The translations under genes and the position numbers were made by a program. Source: Janthinobacterium rivuli (lineage in GTDB: Bacteria; Pseudomonadota; Gammaproteobacteria; Burkholderiales; Burkholderiaceae_D). From it: 64,000 nt of DNA. Within the stretch, counting starts at the first letter, position 1. Each line of letters begins with the position of its first letter. Location of the stretch: contig NZ_WFLJ01000013.1 in the NCBI RefSeq assembly GCF_009208735.1, positions 124,001-188,000 on the forward strand, given 5' to 3'. Shown here piece by piece: positions 36,964 through 45,497 of this stretch. The notes under the pieces are model-generated. The model was not told where the DNA came from, made no database searches, and saw only the letters and a program-made list of their open reading frames with translations.

Positions 36964-36985
36964 CGTTGACAAGTGTAGCTCAACG
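36964..36985 (+). promoter_or_regulatory. CGTTGA/TCAACG dyad overlapping a TTGACA box
   Basis: Perfect 6-bp arms at 36964-36969 and 36980-36985 with a 10-bp spacer. The left arm runs into an exact TTGACA (36966-36971). No good -10 hexamer lies at standard distance; TTATTA at 36986 is 14 bp away. It sits 18 bp before the gene at 37003, consistent with a repressible promoter or autoregulation. Confidence 0.4.
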
Positions 36986-37002
36986 TTATTACGAGGCCGC
37001 CC

Positions 37003-37800
37003 ATGCATAAATTGATTTCCGAACTCACCCGTTTATATCTGTTCGAGGAACGCCAGCATTATGTCGATGCGGACGGCGGCGCGCAGCCTTTGATGCCGGC
37101 CGTGCTGGCGCGCCACTTGGCGGGAGAGCAGACGGTGGCCGTGCAACTCGTGAGCGAGGGCGGCCTGACGCGCGCGCTGGTGCTGGAGTTTGGCGGCAAG
37201 GGCGGCGGCGAGGCGCACTGGAGCGCGCTGTGCACGATCGCCAATGCCGTGCAGCACGAGCTGGACTTGCCGGCGCCCGCTGTCAGCATTTCCGGCACGG
37301 CGTTCCAGCTGTGGCTGTCGTTGGCCACGCCCGTGCCCGCCGCCCAGGCGCGCCAGTTCGTGCAGCTGCTGCGTTCCACTTTTTTGCCTGCCTCGACCGA
37401 CATTCTCGCCGTGGCGCCGCCCGCTTACGTGGAGCAGGTGGCGCTGCCGCCAAGCCTGCAGCCGTCCGGCAAGTGGGCCGCCTTCATCCACCCCAGCATG
37501 GGCGCCGCCTTTGTCGACGAGCCGGGCCTGGACATGCCGCCGCCGCCCGCCGCCCAGCTGGGCTTTCTGGAGGGCTTGCGCAGCATTAACCCGGCCCAGT
37601 TCGCGCAGGCGCTGGCGAAATTGCAGGGACATGCGAGGCTGGCGGATGCCGCACCCGCGCCTGTCCCCATGGCCGCCCCTCCTGCGGCACCGTCCGCCAC
37701 CGCGCCTGGCTTGCTGCTGCAGGACGCCACCCTGGAAGACATCGTGCGCTGGCTGCATGCGCGCAATATTGAGCCGACCTTTCGGCATCGGCTGCCCTGA
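37003..37800 (+). CDS. Hypothetical protein, possible remote primase-like (AEP) fold
   Basis: 265 residues, no signal peptide or membrane span. The N-terminal 140 residues contain RALVLEFGGKGGGEAHWSAL, HELDLPAPAVSISGTAFQLW and RQFVQLLRSTFLP. The order acidic strand, helix, S-G-x-x-Q/H-L-W, helix faintly recalls archaeo-eukaryotic primase domains, but the DxD pair is not intact, so any such domain would be inactive. A Pro/Ala-rich linker (about 215-235) precedes a short C-terminal helix module (LLLQDATLEDIVRWLHARNIEPTF). I do not recognise the family; the fold comment is speculative. Confidence 0.75.
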   Translation: MHKLISELTRLYLFEERQHYVDADGGAQPLMPAVLARHLAGEQTVAVQLVSEGGLTRALVLEFGGKGGGEAHWSALCTIANAVQHELDLPAPAVSISGTAFQLWLSLATPVPAAQARQFVQLLRSTFLPASTDILAVAPPAYVEQVALPPSLQPSGKWAAFIHPSMGAAFVDEPGLDMPPPPAAQLGFLEGLRSINPAQFAQALAKLQGHARLADAAPAPVPMAAPPAAPSATAPGLLLQDATLEDIVRWLHARNIEPTFRHRLP

Positions 37801-37948
37801 TCGTCCGGCTTGCTGCCGGCAGCCTTGAACAATTGTTGTGGAAATGCAACCAGCGAAATAAATCACCCGCGCGTGGCATTTGGAGATTGTCTTTCTGGTA
37901 TGGCGGCAGGAAGATGCAAACTCTTCAATTCCAAAAACGGGGATGGCC

Positions 37949-39181
37949 ATGCAACGTACACGCCTTTTTGCCGCAACGCTGATCTTGTCGTTCCAGTGCT
38001 CCACTGCCTTTGCTGTCGTCTCCGTCAAGAGCCTGACGGCCAATATACAGAAGGAAAAGAATGCCGTTGACCTCGGCAACGAGCTGAATAGCTTTTTCAA
38101 GAATGGCGGCTGTGTCTTGCCCAAGGAGTTGACGAAAAAGCTGGACAAGAAGGACAAGGCCTACATTCCTGGCGAGCTGAAGAGCATACTGGCCAGCGAC
38201 CTGGTGGCGGAAGTCGACAAGTATTCGGGCCAGAGCGTGTTGCGTGTACTGAATACGGCCATCTTCGTCGATACGAAATCGAGTGCCCGGCAGGTGACAT
38301 TGACCGGTGCGGAAACCTATACGGGCTACGACCCGCTGCGCAATATGGATACGCAGACGAATAATTTTGCCTATGCGATGGATTGCTCGGGCTTCCTCAA
38401 TTCGTCCATCAGCGTTGCCGGCGGCATTTCCGGCAATGACGGCGCCATCGCCGCAAAGAATGCGCTGGAGACAAAAAAATCCATGCTGGCGGTCAAGGCC
38501 TCCGTCTTTTCCCCGATTGCGCTGGCGCTGGCGCCCGATATCGGCGGCAACCTGACCCGCCGCCAGCGCATCAGCGTGCTGTACTCGCTGTCGCGGGAAA
38601 TCCGCGGCGCGGACCCCGCCGCGCCCGACAGCACCAAGGTGTCGTCGGGCAGGATGTTTCCCGCCGTGTGGATTTCCAGCGCGGGCGCATCGTCGTTCCA
38701 GGGCCAGACCACGCTGTCTGGCAATGCCGGTGCGGGGATCGGCGTGCTATCGGCCTCCGCGAATACGGCTGGGAACGCGACTTTCTCCAAGAGCATTTCG
38801 TTCAGCCAGTTTGATACCTATATCATCAACTCGCAGGAAATTTCTACGGTGGAAACCGATTTGAAGACCATACACGAGACGGTCGTCCAACTGGTCAACG
38901 CCACGCCCAATGCCACGCGCCTGGTGCAGGTGGATCAATCGTTCCAGGTGGCTTTCGACTTGCCGCGCCTGATCTGCCAGAAAAACTGGACGATCCGCAG
39001 TGCCAGGACGCCAGCAGTGTCGCTGCCGGGCACGGTACAGATCGCCGATGGGCAGTCCCGCTGCGAAATGACGATCAGTCCCGCAGCGCCATTGGCCAAT
39101 GATGAAACCGGCCTGGTCCTGGAAGCGGCAAGCGACTTGACGCCGGAACTCAAGTTCGTGCTCAAGGCGCCGCTGCGCTAG
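37949..39181 (+). CDS. Exported protein of unknown function
   Basis: 410 residues from the ATG at 37949 (GGGG six bases upstream). A signal peptide (FAATLILSFQCSTAFA) is clear. The mature protein has a helical segment (SLTANIQKEKNAVDLGNELNSFF), a YAMDCSGFLNSSISVAGGIS stretch with Ser/Gly-rich, beta-like repeats, and a C-terminal Ig-like tail with a Cys pair (LICQKNW, GQSRCEM). I recognise no family. The composition suggests a periplasmic or surface protein. It has lower GC than flanking genes, at least in its first half. Confidence 0.8.
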   Translation: MQRTRLFAATLILSFQCSTAFAVVSVKSLTANIQKEKNAVDLGNELNSFFKNGGCVLPKELTKKLDKKDKAYIPGELKSILASDLVAEVDKYSGQSVLRVLNTAIFVDTKSSARQVTLTGAETYTGYDPLRNMDTQTNNFAYAMDCSGFLNSSISVAGGISGNDGAIAAKNALETKKSMLAVKASVFSPIALALAPDIGGNLTRRQRISVLYSLSREIRGADPAAPDSTKVSSGRMFPAVWISSAGASSFQGQTTLSGNAGAGIGVLSASANTAGNATFSKSISFSQFDTYIINSQEISTVETDLKTIHETVVQLVNATPNATRLVQVDQSFQVAFDLPRLICQKNWTIRSARTPAVSLPGTVQIADGQSRCEMTISPAAPLANDETGLVLEAASDLTPELKFVLKAPLR

Positions 39182-39285
39182 CCTGGCCCGCGCCGCCGTC
39201 GCCCGCCCTTGCGCGAGCAATGTCCCGGGCGCGACATCGTGCTATGGGGCGGCGACGCCAGCGCGACGGCTGGCGGCACAATAAA

Positions 39286-40347
39286 TCAGGCCGCCATTTC
39301 CCCAAGCAGCGTGGAGATCAACTGCGCGGCCGGCATGGCCCGCGCCAGCGGCGCCCCTTGGCCGGCCCAGTACGCGCCAAACTCACTGTTGCCGTGCTGG
39401 CTGGCCAGCGCGTTCAATCGTTTGGCGGCATCGTAGGCGACGGGATAGTCGGCCGGCGCCGGGCTGCCCGGCGCTTCGGCGTACTCGATGAAGCGGTTGT
39501 CGATGCCGCGCGCCAGGCGGCCGGACAAGGTCGCCGTCAAGCGCGTGCTTGCCGCCCGTTCGCTGTGCAGCTTGGCCCGGTAACCCGCATTGGCCGCCGA
39601 TTCCGGGCACAGCACGAACGCCGTGCCCAGCTGCGCGGCCGCGGCGCCCAGGTCCAGCGCGGCGCGGATGCCTTGTCCATCCATGATGCCGCCGGCGGCG
39701 ATCAGGGGGAGCGCGGTGCGACCCGCCAGCAGGCGCAGCAGGACGCCGGTGCTGTGGCGCTCGTCCGGCGCTTGCGGATCGAAGACGCCGCGATGCCCGC
39801 CCGCTTCCACGCCCTGCGCCACGATGGCGTCGACCCCCGCCTGTTCGATCAGGATTGCTTCGCGCACGCTGGTGGCCGTGGCCAGCGTGTAGATGCCGGC
39901 CTGGCGCAGGGCGGCGATCTTTTCCGTCGACGGCAAGCCGAAATGAAAACTGACGACGGCGGGACGCAGTTCCAGCAACAGCTCGAACGCCGCCTCGTCG
40001 CCGAGAAACGTTGGATAGATCTCGTCGAGCGCCACCGGCACGGCCGCGCCCAGCTCGGCAAACAGGGGCGCCAGATGGGCCAGCCAGGCCGCTTCCCTGT
40101 GCACATCCCGGACGGCAGGCGCATGGCAGAACACATTGATATTGAAGGGCTTGTCCGTCAGCGCGCGCGTGTCGACGATCATCTGGCGCGCCTGCGCCAC
40201 CGTGCCGGCGCCGATCGCCAGCGAACCGAGGCCGCCCGCATGCGAGACGGCGGCGGCCATGCGCGGCGTGGAGACGCCCGCCATCGGCGCCTGGATGATG
40301 GGGAACCGCAGGCCGAGGCGGTCGAGGAAGCGTTCGATTGAAGTCAT
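39286..40347 (-). CDS. Nitronate monooxygenase family flavoprotein
   Basis: 353 residues of the FMN-dependent TIM-barrel nitronate monooxygenase/2-nitropropane dioxygenase family. Visible: RFPIIQAPMAGVSTPRMAAAVSHAGGLGSL at the start (FMN contacts), VDAIVAQGVEAGGHRG with the active-site His, and LIAAGGIMDGQGIRAALDLGAAAAQLGTAF (phosphate binding). Oxidises alkyl nitronates such as the toxin propionate-3-nitronate. It is divergent from a LysR regulator across 87 bp. Confidence 0.93.
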   Translation of the reverse strand: MTSIERFLDRLGLRFPIIQAPMAGVSTPRMAAAVSHAGGLGSLAIGAGTVAQARQMIVDTRALTDKPFNINVFCHAPAVRDVHREAAWLAHLAPLFAELGAAVPVALDEIYPTFLGDEAAFELLLELRPAVVSFHFGLPSTEKIAALRQAGIYTLATATSVREAILIEQAGVDAIVAQGVEAGGHRGVFDPQAPDERHSTGVLLRLLAGRTALPLIAAGGIMDGQGIRAALDLGAAAAQLGTAFVLCPESAANAGYRAKLHSERAASTRLTATLSGRLARGIDNRFIEYAEAPGSPAPADYPVAYDAAKRLNALASQHGNSEFGAYWAGQGAPLARAMPAAQLISTLLGEMAA

Positions 40348-40383
40348 GATGTGTCCTTCATGAAGTTGAGATTACCGTATTCG

Positions 40384-40405
40384 ATTCTTAGTTTGAGAAT
40401 ATAAT
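40384..40405 (+). promoter_or_regulatory. LysR-box dyad and TATAAT between the nitronate monooxygenase and LysR genes
   Basis: ATTCT (40384-40388) and AGAAT (40396-40400) form a symmetrical T-N11-A site, followed at once by an exact TATAAT (40400-40405) pointing to the LysR gene. This fits a LysR autoregulatory site over its own promoter, serving the divergent monooxygenase too. Confidence 0.5.
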
Positions 40406-40434
40406 AGCACAATCATTTTCAAAAAGAGAATACG

Positions 40435-41310
40435 ATGGATTTGGAATCATTGCGGATTTTTTGCTCGGTCGCCAGTGAACTGAGCGTCACCCAGGCCGCA
40501 GCCAGGCTGGCTCGGGCGCCGTCCAGCGTCACCACGCGCATCCAGCAGCTGGAAGCCGACATCGGCGCCGCACTGTTCGTGCGCACGAATAAACGCATGG
40601 CTCTGACGGCGGCGGGCGAACGCTTTCTCGAGTATGCGCAGCGCCTGCTGGCGCTGGCGGAAGAGGCCAGGCACGTCGTCACGGGCGGGCGCGAGGGCGG
40701 CACCTTGCGCGTCGGCAGCATGGAAAGCACGGCGGCCAGCCGCCTGCCGGCGCTGCTGGCCGCGTATCACGCCCGCTATCCGGCGACGCGCCTGGCGCTG
40801 GGCACGGGGCCGTCGCGCCCCCTGATCGAGCAAGTGCGCACGGGCTTGCTCGACTGCGCCTTTGTCGCCTTGCCGCCGGCGTTCGGCGGCGCCGCCGCCC
40901 TGGCGGAGCTGGGCCTGGCATCGACGGCCGTGTGGCGCGAGGAGCTGTGCCTGCTGCTGCCGGCCAGCGAAGCGCAGGCGCGCCGCGCCGTGGATGTGCG
41001 CACGCGCTCGCTGGCGGCGTTTCAGCAGGGCTGCACCTATCGCGGCATCGCTGAGGACTTGCTGGGATTGGCCGGCAGCACGCAGTGGCGGGTGCAGGAA
41101 ATGAGTTCGTATCACTGCATGATCGCCTGCGTGGCGGCCGGCGCCTGCGTGACCCTGCTGCCCGCCAGCGTGCTGGCGCTGTCGGACGCGCCGGCCACCT
41201 TGACAACCCTGCCTGCCGGGCAGATTGACACCTTGCTGGTGTGGCGCGCGGGATTCGACGTGCCCGCCTTTCAACACTTGCTGGCGCAGCTCGGCGAGGC
41301 GGCGCCGTGA
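40435..41310 (+). CDS. LysR-family transcriptional regulator
   Basis: 291 residues. HTH: LSVTQAAARLARAPSSVTTRIQQLE, then FVRTNKRMALTAAGERFLEY. The effector domain has GTLRVGSMESTAASRLPALLAAY, typical of the GltR/CbbR-like branch. The stop overlaps a GTG start of the downstream YbfB-type MFS gene (GTGA), so the two are coupled; that gene carries a frameshift. It is divergent from the nitronate monooxygenase. Confidence 0.93.
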   Translation: MDLESLRIFCSVASELSVTQAAARLARAPSSVTTRIQQLEADIGAALFVRTNKRMALTAAGERFLEYAQRLLALAEEARHVVTGGREGGTLRVGSMESTAASRLPALLAAYHARYPATRLALGTGPSRPLIEQVRTGLLDCAFVALPPAFGGAAALAELGLASTAVWREELCLLLPASEAQARRAVDVRTRSLAAFQQGCTYRGIAEDLLGLAGSTQWRVQEMSSYHCMIACVAAGACVTLLPASVLALSDAPATLTTLPAGQIDTLLVWRAGFDVPAFQHLLAQLGEAAP

Positions 41311-42426
41311 GCGCGCCGGCCCGGCTGCGCGAAGCCGTCGCGGCGGCGGCCATCCTCGCCATCGGCATGGGTTTCGGCCGCTTCGCCTTCACGGCCATCT
41401 ACCCGCACATGCTGGGGGAGGGCGTGTTGACCTTGCGCGACTGCAGCCTGGCCGCCTCGGCCAACTATGCGGGCTATCTGCTGGGCGCCATCCTGGCCAT
41501 GCGCGCGCGGGCGCCCGGCGCGCACCGGCTGTGCCTATGGTCGGTGGCCGGCACGGCGCTGTGCCTGGGCGTGCTGGCCTTGACTATGCCGGTCTGGCTT
41601 TTCGTGACGGTGCGGGGCGTGGCGGGCGTCTTCAGCGCCCTGGCCATGGTGGCCGCCTCGCTGTGGCTGCTGGTGCAGCGCCGGCAGGCGCGCGGCGCGC
41701 CGCTGCTGTACGCGGGCGTGGGCGCCGGCATCGCCGTCTCGGCCGAGTTGCTGGTGCTGGCGTCGCACCTGGGCTGGCGCAGCACCGGCATGTGGCTGCT
41801 GCTGGCCGGCGTCACCGTGCTGCTGGGGCTGGCGGCCGTGCCCGTCATTGCCTCCGGCGGCCAGGCGACGCCCGATGCGTCGCCGCCAGCCGCCGCGCCG
41901 GCGCTGGCGCCCGTCGCGCCCTGGCCGCTGGTGCTGATCTACGGGCTGGCGGGACTCGGCTACATCGTCACGGCCACGTATCTGCCCGTGCTGGTCAGGA
42001 CGGCCTTGCCCGATCTCGATTCCGCCCACGTGTGGGCGGTGTTCGGCCTGGGCGCGGCGCCCTCGTGTTTCCTGTGGCACCGGCTGCACGAGCGCCTCGG
42101 CACGCGCCAGGCGCTGCGGCTGAATCTGGCGCTGCAGGCGCTGGGCGTGGCCTTGCCCGTGCTGGCGCCCTCGGCCGCCGGTTACTTGCTCAGCGGGCGG
42201 TACGTTTGTCGGCACCGTGACCATCGCCATGCCGGCCGCGCAGCGGGCGGCGCTCAAGGCGGGCGCCAACATGATGGCCATCATGACGGTGGTCTACAGC
42301 GTGGGGCAGATCATCGGCCCCGTGCTGGCAGGCAGCCTGCAGGCGCAGTTCCACAGTTTCAGCGGTGCGCTGCTGGCCGCCGCCGGCGCGCTGCTGCTGG
42401 CGATGATCGTGAGCCTGCGGCTGTAA
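41307..42426 (+). pseudogene. YbfB/YjiJ-type MFS transporter gene with a frameshift
   Basis: From the GTG at 41307 (overlapping the LysR stop) the frame gives a YbfB-family protein: AAAILAIGMGFGRFAFTAIYPHMLGEGVLTL and so on through about 300 residues to AAGYLLSG near 42200. There the frame runs into low-quality His/Arg-rich sequence, while the next frame continues the family: GGTFVGTVTIAMPAAQRAALKAGANMMAIMTVVYSVGQIIG, to a TAA at 42424. One extra G in the run at about 42196-42198 explains the break. Either a real mutation that removes the last spans, or a sequencing error. Confidence 0.8.
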
Positions 42427-42429
42427 AAC

Positions 42430-43479
42430 TCAGAGGCCGAATGCGCAACGCATGAAGTCGCCCCGCAACGCGTTGACCCTGGCGGAATCGCGCGTGTAGT
42501 ACAGTTTATTGGTCAGCAGCACGGCATAGCGGCCGCGCCGGGGGCTCAGCCACATGGCCGTGCCGGTGAACCCCTGGTGGCACCAGACGTCGTCTTCCGG
42601 CCCGGTGCCCGCCGCCGGGTGCCAGAACAGGCCGCGCGCGGGATTTAAGGAACCCGTCTGTACCGTCAGCGAGGCGCGCACCCAGTCCGCATCGAACACC
42701 TCGCCGTGGCGGCCCGCTTGCGGCACCAGCATCGCCCGCAGGAAGCGCTGCAGGTCGGGCACGTTGGAAAACAGCCCGGCGATGCCGCATACGCCGCCCA
42801 GCAGCCGGGTCGAGAAATCATGCACCACGCCGGCAAGGTGGGCGCCCGCCTGCTCGCAATATTCGGTCGGCGCGACCAGCTGGCCGGGCCGTGGCGTCAC
42901 CGGGCCGTAGCCCGTGGCGGCCATGCCCAGCGGCCGCAGGACATGCTCGGCCAGGGCCTGGTCCAGGGGCATGTCCAGCAGCCGCTCGATGACCAGGCCG
43001 AGGATCAGTGCCGCGCGGTCCGTGTATTCGACAGCCTGGCCCGGCGTGCCTTCCAGCGGTTCGCGCAGCACGCCGCGCACGATATCGTCGTACACCTCGC
43101 CATAGCTGGCGCGCAGGCGGGCGCGCAGCGGCAAGCCGGCCGTATGCGTCAGCAGCTGGAAAATGGTGATGGGCGCCAGCGCATGGCCCTGCGTGCCGGG
43201 CAGCACATCGGCCAGGCGGTCGTCCAGGCGCAGACGTTTTTGCGTCACCAGCCTGCCCGTCAGCGCCCAGACGCTGACGATCTTGGTCAGCGACGCGATG
43301 TCGAACAAGGTCTCCACTTGCATCGCGGCACTGGCGGGCGCGGGCGTGAGCCGCCCGGCGGCGCCCGCCATACTGTCGTCGAGGGTACCCATGGCCCAGG
43401 CTGCGCCTGGAAAAATCCGTTCCTGCACGCCGGCTTGCACCAGTTCCGCCAGTTGCTCTCTTTGCTCGCTTATCTGCAT
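42430..43479 (-). CDS. Serine hydrolase of the beta-lactamase/EstB family
   Basis: 349 residues, no signal peptide, so probably cytosolic. The S-x-x-K catalytic motif is SLTK (Ser63, Lys66), the Tyr motif is YTD (about 152) in place of YxN, and the third motif is HQG (about 307) in place of KTG. Further marks are FQLLTHTAGLPL and FSNVPDLQRFLRAML. This pattern fits class-C-like esterases, DD-peptidase-like hydrolases or EstB rather than a resistance beta-lactamase. Its stop lies 4 bp from the convergent MFS pseudogene stop. Confidence 0.9.
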   Translation of the reverse strand: MQISEQREQLAELVQAGVQERIFPGAAWAMGTLDDSMAGAAGRLTPAPASAAMQVETLFDIASLTKIVSVWALTGRLVTQKRLRLDDRLADVLPGTQGHALAPITIFQLLTHTAGLPLRARLRASYGEVYDDIVRGVLREPLEGTPGQAVEYTDRAALILGLVIERLLDMPLDQALAEHVLRPLGMAATGYGPVTPRPGQLVAPTEYCEQAGAHLAGVVHDFSTRLLGGVCGIAGLFSNVPDLQRFLRAMLVPQAGRHGEVFDADWVRASLTVQTGSLNPARGLFWHPAAGTGPEDDVWCHQGFTGTAMWLSPRRGRYAVLLTNKLYYTRDSARVNALRGDFMRCAFGL

Positions 43480-43513
43480 GATGATTGTACTGTCGTTGTC
43501 CTGTCATGGTCCG

Positions 43514-44275
43514 TCACTTCCCCCCCAGCCAGCGCGCCACCGATTGCGCCACCCATTCTCCCTCGTCGAGCGGCAAGTCGTGGCCCGCGTCGCCGTGGAT
43601 CAGGCAATCGGCCTGCCAGGCGCGCGCCAGACGCTGCGAGCAGCGGTGGTCGACCAGCCGGTCTTGCGCGCCGGCCATCACCAGCACGGGCATGGCCGGG
43701 CGGCTTGCAGGTGCGCGGTAGCGGGCGGCCGACAGCAGCTGGCGCAGCGCGTTGGGCCGGCTGACCGGGTATTCCTGCTGGTAACTGAGCCAGTCGGCCA
43801 GCAGCGCGGGGTTGCCATGGGCATTCCTGCTGCTCGTCAGGCGCAATATCAATGCTTCCTGGCTGGCGGCATCACCCAGCAGCAGCTGGCGCAGCAGGGA
43901 GCCGTAGTTTTGCCAGCGCAGGCGCCGGTAAAACGGGCTATGCGGGCGCATGCTGGTGTTGAGCAGCACGCAGCGGGCGATTTCCTGCGGATAGCGGTGG
44001 GCCCACTCGACGGCCACCATGCCGCCCAGGGACAGAGCCAGCAGATGGTAGGGCGGGGCGATGGCGCGCGCCAGCAAGTCCGCGCGGCAGCTTTCCACCA
44101 TGGCGGCCACGCGGGTGGCGCTGGCCTCCTCGTGGCGCGTGCCGTTGCCGGGCAAGTCCGGCGTGACGATGCCGGCGCCGGGCAGGGCGCGCGCCAGGGT
44201 GGCGGGGAAGCTGCCCCAGTGGCGCTGTTCGCGCATCAGGCCGCGCAGCAAGACCCAGGTGGACGATCCGCTCAT
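43514..44275 (-). CDS. Alpha/beta-fold hydrolase
   Basis: 253 residues. The nucleophile elbow is ALSLGGM (Ser82), the oxyanion region is in WVLLRGLMREQRHW, the acid is in MAGAQDRLVD and the His is in GDAGHDLPLDE. This fits BioH/esterase-like hydrolases; the substrate is unknown. The ATG at 44275 overlaps the M14 peptidase stop (ATGA), so both are made from one message. Confidence 0.9.
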   Translation of the reverse strand: MSGSSTWVLLRGLMREQRHWGSFPATLARALPGAGIVTPDLPGNGTRHEEASATRVAAMVESCRADLLARAIAPPYHLLALSLGGMVAVEWAHRYPQEIARCVLLNTSMRPHSPFYRRLRWQNYGSLLRQLLLGDAASQEALILRLTSSRNAHGNPALLADWLSYQQEYPVSRPNALRQLLSAARYRAPASRPAMPVLVMAGAQDRLVDHRCSQRLARAWQADCLIHGDAGHDLPLDEGEWVAQSVARWLGGK

Positions 44276-45288
44276 GATTCGTACCATTGCGCCAGCGCGC
44301 GCCGCCGCTGCGCCTTGCGCAGCAAGCCTTCCGGCATCCAGCGGCCGTGGCTGCTGGCGGCGCGCATGAGGAAATCGAACCACACGAGGTGCCGGCGCAG
44401 CACGCGCTGCAGGCGGTGCGCGGCCGTGGGGTTGAAGATGCTGACCCGGTTGAACAGCTGGCGCGGATTTTTCTTGACCCACAGCCACGAGCCCATTTCC
44501 AGGGTCAGCGGCAGGAACACGCGCCCGGTGTAGCTGGTGCCGTTCAGGTACAGATAGTCCCACAGATCGCCATGCGTGCGGTATTGCCGGCTTTGCGGCT
44601 CGAACACATAGTTGTGGTTGGGGTAGCTCTCGCTGAACAGCTCTTCCAGCGCGCCGATCTCGGCCAGGTGTTCGATCGGCACCTTGGTATGCGCATGGGG
44701 GAACCAGATGCGGTCGCGCAAACCGAAACCGGAATGGCAATCGAGGGCGATGCTGAACTGGCGCGACAGCAATTCGCGCTCGACGAGGTCGCAGACGGCG
44801 GCGCTTTCCAGCTCCATCGGCGCGTCTGGCGCGCCGCGGTACCAGGGCAGGCGGGCGCTGTAGCGCTGTCCACCGAGCATGAACGGCACTTTTTCGCGCG
44901 CGCTCAACGGCGCATTGCGCATCAAGTCTACGCCGCGCGGATTGCAGCGCGTGGCTTGCCACATGCCGCCCGGATTGACCAGCGGCATGAACACGAGGCG
45001 CATGCGTTCCAGCTGCTGGTGCAGGGTGGCGTCCCAGCGCAGGCGCGCGACCAGGCTTTCCAGGAAGGACAGCAGCACTTGCGTGCCGATGCGCTCGAGG
45101 CCGTGGATGCCGCCGAAAAAGCCCAGCACGGGCACGTCGGGGGCCGGATTGCCCAGCGCAATCGTGTACACGGGGAACTCGCGCCCATCCATGGCGATGC
45201 TGCAGGGCGCGGCCACCTCCAGGTGGCTGCCGCCCTCGTCGATGAGGCGCTTCAGCATGACCAGCTCGGGCAGATTCTTTTCGATCAT
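44272..45288 (-). CDS. M14-family zinc carboxypeptidase
   Basis: 338 residues, no signal peptide. Zinc ligands are His62 and Glu65 in GGIHGLERIG and the third His in LDCHSGFG (about 185); the catalytic Glu is in LEMGSW (about 272). MPLVNPGGMW and NPRGVDLMRN match the M14 substrate-binding region. Cytosolic removal of a C-terminal residue or processing of a peptidoglycan or amide substrate. First gene of the pair with the alpha/beta hydrolase. Confidence 0.92.
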   Translation of the reverse strand: MIEKNLPELVMLKRLIDEGGSHLEVAAPCSIAMDGREFPVYTIALGNPAPDVPVLGFFGGIHGLERIGTQVLLSFLESLVARLRWDATLHQQLERMRLVFMPLVNPGGMWQATRCNPRGVDLMRNAPLSAREKVPFMLGGQRYSARLPWYRGAPDAPMELESAAVCDLVERELLSRQFSIALDCHSGFGLRDRIWFPHAHTKVPIEHLAEIGALEELFSESYPNHNYVFEPQSRQYRTHGDLWDYLYLNGTSYTGRVFLPLTLEMGSWLWVKKNPRQLFNRVSIFNPTAAHRLQRVLRRHLVWFDFLMRAASSHGRWMPEGLLRKAQRRRALAQWYES

Positions 45289-45476
45289 CAGGCGTCTGAA
45301 AGGGAAAGTGACAGCCAGTGTAGCCGAAATAGTTGCCGCGCCGGCCGTACCGCATGGCGAAATGTGTGCACGCTGTGCATGTCACGAAGCCGTCATTTTT
45401 GATGTGTAGGCTATTGCAGTTGAAGCAAGAATTGTTACTTGGCAATGCCTTGTTTCCACGTGCTTCCACCCTCACA

Positions 45477-45496
45477 CGATAGCGACTCGATAGCGA
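45477..45496 (+). repeat. Tandem 9-bp repeat at the start of the STN gene
   Basis: CGATAGCGA occurs at 45477-45485 and again at 45488-45496, two bases apart, immediately before the ATG at 45498. It occupies the place where a ribosome site is expected, and no AGGAG-like sequence is present. Possibly a duplicated control element or chance slippage. Confidence 0.45.
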
Positions 45497-45497
45497 T

